In this document: in pieces, positions 58,465 to 64,000 of the stretch | Layout: the number at the start of each line of letters is the position of its first letter | How positions within the stretch are numbered: the first letter of the stretch is position 1 | Assembly: GCA_030737875.1 (NCBI GenBank) | Contig: CM060911.1 | Coordinates: 98,786,599-98,850,598 of the forward strand | Origin: Allium sativum | Taxonomy: Eukaryota > Streptophyta > Magnoliopsida > Asparagales > Amaryllidaceae | Direction of reading: 5' to 3' | Length of the DNA stretch: 64,000 bases | Program-made: the position numbers and the translations under genes | Notes under the pieces: model-generated | What the model was told of the DNA's origin: nothing | The model's database searches: none | What the model saw: the letters and a program-made list of their open reading frames with translations, nothing else

Positions 58465-59523
58465 TGTAACACCCCACCTCCGCTAGGGTCACTCACAAAG
58501 GGAATGCACTAGTTTAGAGGGGTATTATCGAGATAACATCACAGAATTATCACAAGACAGAACATTAACAAAAATTTAAGTGAACAACGGAAGAATTTAT
58601 GAGCAAAACAGAACTTCATTTTATTCCAAAATAAACCATGTCTCTTACAAGCATTTCAAATAACTTCATTACAACTGTCTTGTAATAATAGCCAAAGAAG
58701 CAATAACTTAAAAACAGAAAAATAGCTTATTCCCCAAGTGCAGTAAAAAGAAGCAGCCATAGCAAACCGTACATGCTGAGCCAAAGCAAGTGATATCCAA
58801 GCTAAGAGCTAGTGTTTCCTCCCTGAGAACCTGGGGGGGAAACGAAAGAAAAAGAGGCGAAAGGAAAAGGGTCAGTCATAAAGACTGAGCAGGTCCTAGT
58901 GACTTTCAGTGTAAAAACGGTTAAAACAACCTGTCATGTATGGACTGGAACTAAACTTAAGAATAGTGTCAAGGTGAACAAGATAGACTAAGGTGATCAG
59001 GATAAGTCAAGACAAGTCAAGTAAAGCATCACATGTTCGAGATCCGTTGCATCGACTTTACTAGTATACTAAGCCCATGTCACAAGTTAATCACGAAATA
59101 AATCCCACGACCCAATATCATGAAATGACCCTGAAACGGGGTCTGACCCAAGTACGGGGTCCTACGGAGCGATTATCTAGTCGATCGGCTCCCTACAAGT
59201 TCTAGCTCGTCAAGTGTCTGTGTCATACGGCTAATCACGAATGTAGTCACCTGTGCTGGGTCCACCTATGGGTGTATCAGCCCTAGGGTTTCAACCCCTG
59301 ACACGATTCAAGATGCACAGATAAATCTACGGATACCCAGTGCCTGCCTGGAACACGTGCACGACCGTAGTCCACCGAACCTACACTGGCATACCCCACT
59401 GCCGTCGTTCACCTCTTACAACCAGCCCAGTAATCGTGCCCCACCTGGCCTAGCCCCAGGGTACCTTGATACATCTAGAGGGTTACTGCTGAAAAGGGTC
59501 GTGTCTAGGGTTTCGCCTATAGA

Positions 59524-59761
59524 TTAGGTCATGTAATTCGTGACCTAACCCGCCTAACCAATTAAGTCATGTAATTCATGACTTAATCCTTTTTCCAGTC
59601 TAGTCATGTCAAGATGGTTAAGTATGTCATTTAAATTCGTGACTTAACCCACTTACGTGTCATGTCAAGTTGGCTAAGTGTTGTCGTTTCAAGTTCATGA
59701 CTTAGCCCTACAAATCATGTTCAAGTTGGTTAAGTTGTCTTTTCATGTTCATGACTTAACC
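59524..59761 (-). repeat. Hairpin array in C1 with arm-by-arm covariation
   Basis: Successive stems are TTAGGTCA/TGACCTAA (59524-59548), ATTAAGTCATG/CATGACTTAAT (59561-59587), GGTTAAGT/ACTTAACC (59616-59649), GGCTAAGT/ACTTAGCC (59672-59707) and another GGTTAAGT/ACTTAACC (about 59728-59761). Both arms change together between units. Confidence 0.78.
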
Positions 59762-59805
59762 CTAATTGGCATTAATTGAATCGTTAATGCACCGAACCAC
59801 TCACA

Positions 59806-59879
59806 TTGGATCCTATTGTTCGTAGCCACTGGATTTGCCGGGCGGTTCCGGGCAGGTTTACGCTACGAACTCAACCCAA
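59806..59879 (-). other. Compound stem-loop of family C, C1 copy 1
   Basis: Outer TTGG (59806-59809)/CCAA (59876-59879), extendable by an A-C pair that is U-G in the sense strand; inner GTTCGTAGC (59818-59826)/GCTACGAAC (59862-59870); tip TGCC/GGCA around GGTTCCG. Confidence 0.78.
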
Positions 59880-59916
59880 CCTCGGGTTTCAAGCGCGATG
59901 TGACCAACTACCCACA

Positions 59917-59990
59917 TTGGATCCTATTGTTTGTAGCAACTGGATTTGCCGGGCGGTTCCGGGCAGGTTTACACTACAAACTCAACCCAA
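59917..59990 (-). other. Compound stem-loop of family C, C1 copy 2
   Basis: Outer TTGG (59917-59920)/CCAA (59987-59990); inner GTTTGTAG (59929-59936)/CTACAAAC (59974-59981), plus a C-A position that is G-U in the sense strand. It follows copy 1 at a distance of 111 bases. Confidence 0.78.
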
Positions 59991-61745
59991 CCTCGAGTTG
60001 GCCACTTTCTTGTTTTCTAAAGTCATGCCCATTTTCTTATCAGATTCGTGCTATTTTCATAGCATGTTCATATGTCAATTTCGTGCCCAACTAAGGCATG
60101 CTTCAAGTCAAGTTATGGAATGTTCAAGTCAAGTTTTTCGTGCCATATTTCATGTTCAACTTATGCCAAATTTCACGATTTATGATTATAATCAATTCAA
60201 GTTTTGCCTATTCTACCCAATCGTATCCCCAACGCATATAAACGTACTTCGTTCACAAGCATAAACAATTCAAGAGATAAAGGGGAATAACACCAAACAT
60301 GTGATAGGCATATGTGACAATTCCACCTTCACTTGCATAATAAGCAGGCTATAACATATCACATGGTTTCAATACTAGCATGATGATAACTTGGCATAGT
60401 AATGGTTCCAACTTAATTCAACATGATGAATTCAACTTTACATCATAGACATAATAATCATTGCGGGCATAATAATAATTTTATTACAAACATGAAACAT
60501 TAAAGGCATGGTAATTCTGATAGGCATAGTGGATTCCAATTTAGTATTTTTAACATAATGATTCTCATCTAGCATTATAAACATAATGATTCCAACTTTT
60601 CATCATTACCTAGCAATTCCCAATTTGTCATTAGCATGATAGGTATATTAACATCACAGGCATAGTTTCATTAATATCATAGACATGGTTTAATTAGCAT
60701 CATAGGCATGATTTTAATCAACATGAGGATTTCAATGAACATAATGATTCCATGGACATGTATTTGTTCATTTTGCAATAAAATTAAGCCCAAGTGATTC
60801 ATAACAACATCAACATCATGATAAGTTTAACTTGCAACATTAACATAGCAATATTCTCAAATTTTGATTCAAAGTTAAACAATATAATCATGGATTAATA
60901 ATAGTTCCTAAATCCGGTTTCAATTCATAGCATGTCCACGTTATTTCAGCGTTTTTGCCTAAAAAGTGACATAGAACTTACAATATGAAGCAAGAAATCC
61001 AAATCAAAACTTTAAATCAAATAGCCCCAAATCCGTTGTCTAAAGCGTCGTAGTTGTTGTAGCTTCTAGTTGTAGCCTTCAAGAATCATCCTTCGTCTTC
61101 TTTAATTTTTTTCTTTGTATTTTTAAGTTAGGGTTCTAGGTTTAATGGTGGCTGCATGAGTGCTAAAATGAAATAGTATGATTTAGGCTAGGTCTTAGGG
61201 TCTTTAAATACTTGTAGGCAACTCATTTAGGCCATTAGATCAACCCCAGAGTCAATCCGGACCATCAAAACACTTACCGGGCTTCAAAAATGGGTTTTGG
61301 GCCAAACCAGGCCGACCAGGTCGACCTGTACAGGGGGGGGGGGTCGACTCTAGGGTCGACCTGCCCGGGGGAGGTCTACTCTAGGGTCGACTCGGTTCTG
61401 TCTGCCAGAAAGTCTGCTGAAACTTGTTTTGGCCATATCTTGGCCATACGGACTCCGATTTTTGAAAACTCGGACTCTATTTCACGTATTTTTTTGAGAG
61501 GAACGCAATGGTGAAGTCCATTTTACCTAATTCCTGATTCTTAAATTAATTATCCTTATTTTAATATCTTTTCCGTTACACACACCGTTACCGAACTAAT
61601 TTTTCTTCTCTTCCAAATATTAATTAATTCTTCTTATGAATCACCATTCTTTACCTATCTAAACATATTTCTATATATTTTATTTCATTTTTAATTATAC
61701 CTTGATTTCTTGTTTTCACATGTTGTTAAAATTCGGGTTGTTACA

Positions 61746-61757
61746 TTCTCCCCTCCT
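61746..61757 (-). other. Polypurine tract of C1
   Basis: The minus strand reads AAGGAGGGGAGAA directly before TGTAACAACCC. About 460 bases of non-coding tail (61758-62215) separate it from the gag end. Confidence 0.8.
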
Positions 61758-62215
61758 TAAAAGGATTTCGTCCCCGAAATCTGCAAGTTAGGAAGAACGT
61801 ATCCTACCATCCATCATCCATCTACTCAAAGCATCATCCACAGGAAGTCATTGTCCTTAAAAGATTTCTAATGCTATATGAACATATGCAGAAAGTGTGC
61901 GTATATGTTCCTTATCTAATGCAAATGATCCGGCCTGATTGATCTTCTCAAATGCAAAATATGTTTTGTGAAACGAATCTAATATGTATGCAAAAATTTT
62001 CCTATTATAATTCATAATTTCTATATGAGTGCTCAAACATTCAATCATATGCAACAACCAAATGATAGCACAACCAAGTTTCCAAAATAAACACTCATGC
62101 ATATGCAAGTATGAAACTGTGACTGAGCCGATCTAGTGCCTAATGTGTATTCATGCATCCACGAGCAACCACTTGCGACCACTTGCAACCATTTTGCAAT
62201 CATAACATGTTTCAA

Positions 62216-63201
62216 TTACATGTTTACATCCAAAAAGATTCTACCTATGGTTCTCAAGATATGATCGATGAGATAACAAGATAAAACAAAGCATCTAGAA
62301 AAAGAAGTTAAAGATGTACCCCCGGAAGGTCCGGTCTTCTTCTTGGGGCAGTCCTTGCTGATGTGTCCAGTCTCCCCACAATGAAAACATTCACCTTGCT
62401 TTCTTTTCCTCTTTCTACAATCCTTGGCTATGTGCCCTTCTGTACCACAGAAATTGCATTTCCTTTTATCACGTGAGTTGTCGTTCTTGCCTCCTTTCTC
62501 GGGGTCTTCTTATTCTGAGAATCGTTGGGCTTGACCTCTTTCTTGCCCTTCTTATCTTCCTCATACAGTAGGGTCATATCCACCAAGCTTTCAAAGGTCG
62601 CCCCCATGGGCACATGAGTCATGGCCAAACCATGTAGTGGATCGTTCAAGCCTCGTGCAAAACATAGCGCCCTTTTCTGAGGAGTGTTGACTAACTCCAA
62701 TCCGAAGCGAGCAAGCTGATTGAAACGGTTCACATATTCTTTCACTGTCGTATTTCCTTGTTTAAGGGCCAGAAACCGTTCCATTTGGAGACTCTCCTCT
62801 GCCGATGACAAGAACTTAAGCCCAAATCTCCCTCTAAAGTCCGCCCAAGTCTCGATGGGCCTAGTAGCGTTGGTGACTTCCCACCAATAAGAAGCTTCCT
62901 CTTTCATGAGCCACGCCGCCAACTGTACTTTCCTATTGTCCTCTACCTCAAAGATAACAAACAAGTCTTCGGTTGCCTTCAACCAATTCCGTGCCTCAAC
63001 AAAAGTCTCAGTTCCTAGGAAATCCTTTCTGCCCATGGCCTTAAAGTCCTTGCATATCTTTGAAAAAGCGGTTTCTCGTGGAGGTTGAAGAGGATGAGGA
63101 GGAGGATTGGCTGGGCCTGTCACATTAGCCCGAGCCTCGAGGAAACGACGGAACCAAGTGGGTATATTGACACCCTAGGGAAGATTAAGATCGTCGGCCA
63201 T
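62216..63201 (-). pseudogene. C1 Gag, early stop and frameshift
   Basis: The likely ATG is at 63201 (MADDLNLP), followed at codon 9 by TAG. The frame then stays open through a retrotransposon gag domain (NWLKATEDLF, AAWLMKEEASYWWEV, FRGRFGLKFLS). Near 62500 a one-base shift separates it from two zinc knuckles read in the next frame, CNFCGTEGHIAKDC and CFHCGETGHISKDC, ending at a TAA at 62216-62218. There is no protease motif. The knuckles and gag fold mark it as a Ty3/gypsy gag, distinct in sequence from those of A, B and E. Apart from these two lesions it is well conserved. Confidence 0.82.
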
Positions 63202-63381
63202 GATAAGCTGAAAACGAAAAAGGAAAAGATTCAAACGAGGAAACAAAGATTGTGCTAATGGCTTTTTGGGGAATAGCCTTTTAAAATAAACCAACTTTTC
63301 TTGAAAAGTGCTTCTTTGCAAATGGTTTAGAAAAAAATTCAAAAGGTTTTCAAAACTTTTGCCCAGTCTTGGTAACCTTCT

Positions 63382-63393
63382 GCTCTGATACCA
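63382..63393 (-). other. Primer binding site of C1 (initiator tRNA-Met)
   Basis: The minus strand reads TGGTATCAGAGC, two bases from the LTR end at 63396. About 180 bases of leader separate it from the gag ATG. Confidence 0.9.
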
Positions 63394-63395
63394 AA

Positions 63396-64000
63396 TGTAA
63401 CACTCCACCTCCTCTAGGGTCACTCACAAAGGGAATGCACTAGTTTTGGAGGGGTATTATCGAGATAAATCACAGAATTATCACAAGATAGAACATTAAC
63501 AAAAATTTAAGTGAACAGCAGAAGAATTTATGAGCAAAACAGAACTTCATTTTATTCCAAAATAAACCATGTCTCTTACAAGCATTTCAAATAACTTCAT
63601 TACAACTGTCTTGTAATAATAGCCAAAGAAGCAATAACTTAAAAACAGAAAAACAACTTATTCCCCAAGTGCAGTAAAAAGAAGCAGCCATAGCAAACCG
63701 TACATGCTGAGCCAAAGCAAGTGATATCCAAGCTAAGAGTTAGTGTTTCCTCCCTGAGAACCTGGGGGGGGGGGGGAAAACGAAAGAAAAAGAGGCGAAA
63801 GGAAAAGGGTCAGTCATAAAGACTGAGTAAGTCCTAGTGACTTTCAGTGTAAAAACAGTTAAAACAACCTGTCATGTATGAACTAGAACTAAACTTAAGA
63901 ATAGTGTCAATGTGAACAAGATAGACTAAGGTGATCAGGATAAGTCAAGACAAGTTAAGTAAAGCATCACATGTTCGAGATCCGTTGCATCGACTTTACT
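63396..64000 (-). repeat. 5' LTR of C1, first 605 bases
   Basis: TGTAACACTCCACC opens a copy of 58465 onward with few substitutions and a longer G run (about 63764-63776). It continues past the window. Confidence 0.9.

Larger units (their letters stand above)
58465..61745 (-). repeat. 3' LTR of C1, 3.3 kb
   Basis: It runs from TGTAACACCCCACC to CGGGTTGTTACA, and its content matches C3 and C2 in order. Hairpins of the TTAAGT type are at 59524-59761 and two compound stem-loops follow. An AT-rich stretch with CATAATGATT-like simple sequence (60270-60950) comes next, and then a TATTTAAA box on the minus strand (61203-61210). A GTCGAC-rich U3 part with a G run is at 61300-61400. No coding frames. 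Confidence 0.88.
58465..64000 (-). mobile_element. C1: family-C LTR retrotransposon with gag only, cut by window edge
   Basis: A full LTR (58465-61745) and the first 605 bases of its partner (63396-64000) flank only 1,650 bases of interior. In minus-strand order the interior has an initiator tRNA-Met primer site, a gag, a short non-coding tail and a polypurine tract. Nothing coding for protease, RT or integrase is present. This is the organisation described for gag-only terminal-repeat elements (TR-GAG); deletion of pol from a larger element is the alternative. The base string before it in B is TTAAC, the expected target duplication; the right flank is outside the window. Confidence 0.85.

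Noticed and set aside
59830..59860. GGTTCCGGGC block as a tRNA T-arm or tRNA-like element
   Set aside because: The surrounding arms do not form a cloverleaf and the A-box is missing; the covarying long stem explains the block better.

Overview
The window is plant nuclear DNA, AT-rich and made almost wholly of nested transposable elements. I see no single-copy host gene, tRNA, rRNA or CRISPR array. The plant assignment rests on chromodomain-bearing Ty3/gypsy elements of Tekay/Del type primed by initiator tRNA-Met, a Tat-like gag, a non-autonomous Helitron, and very long LTRs (1.3 to 5.4 kb). The species cannot be named from the sequence.

Layout. Element B, a decayed Tekay-type retrotransposon read on the minus strand, is the oldest layer; its pieces are 37169-45795 and 54977-58464, and both outer ends lie beyond the window. 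Three things landed in B. (1) C2, an LTR of family C, sits in B's left LTR (14279-15684 plus 35471-37168). (2) E, a Tat-like gag-only element in tandem form (LTR-gag-LTR-gag-LTR, 45796-54976, TSD GGAGG), sits between B's protease and reverse transcriptase. (3) C1, a gag-only family-C element (58465 to beyond the right edge), sits in B's right LTR. C2 in turn received A, a better preserved Tekay-type element with 5.4 kb LTRs (window start to 14278), and D, a non-coding LTR element (15685-35470, TSD ATTAT). The 3' LTR of D received a solo family-C LTR (C3, 25046-28369, TSD TAGAC) and a 4.5 kb Helitron (30654-35196, inserted between A and T). The nesting is four levels deep: B > C2 > D > C3 and Helitron.

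Coding capacity. Only A carries a long intact gag-protease frame (7299-8636); its pol is broken by stop codons and one frameshift. B's pol and gag are more damaged and its protease motif is DIG instead of DTG. E has one intact gag (47172-48971) and one copy stopped by TGG to TGA. C1 has a broken gag and no pol. D and the Helitron code for nothing recognisable. C, D and E would therefore depend on enzymes from other elements such as relatives of A.

Most interesting signal. Three unrelated non-autonomous families (C, D, E) each carry arrays of short stem-loops in non-coding, probably transcribed sequence: 14496-15150 and 59524-59761 (C), 21300-22800 (D), 49177-49582 and its copy near 53121-53526 (E). 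Arms differ from copy to copy but stay complementary, and in the examples aligned the imperfect pairs are of the kind that become G-U in each element's own sense strand (minus for C, plus for D and E). Family C also has a larger compound stem-loop (15194-15266, 26186-26256, 26296-26367, 59806-59879, 59917-59990) in which both an outer and an inner stem covary across five copies. This points to selection or maintenance at the level of sense RNA and is the best candidate for an undescribed feature. It was found by eye and needs a covariance test.
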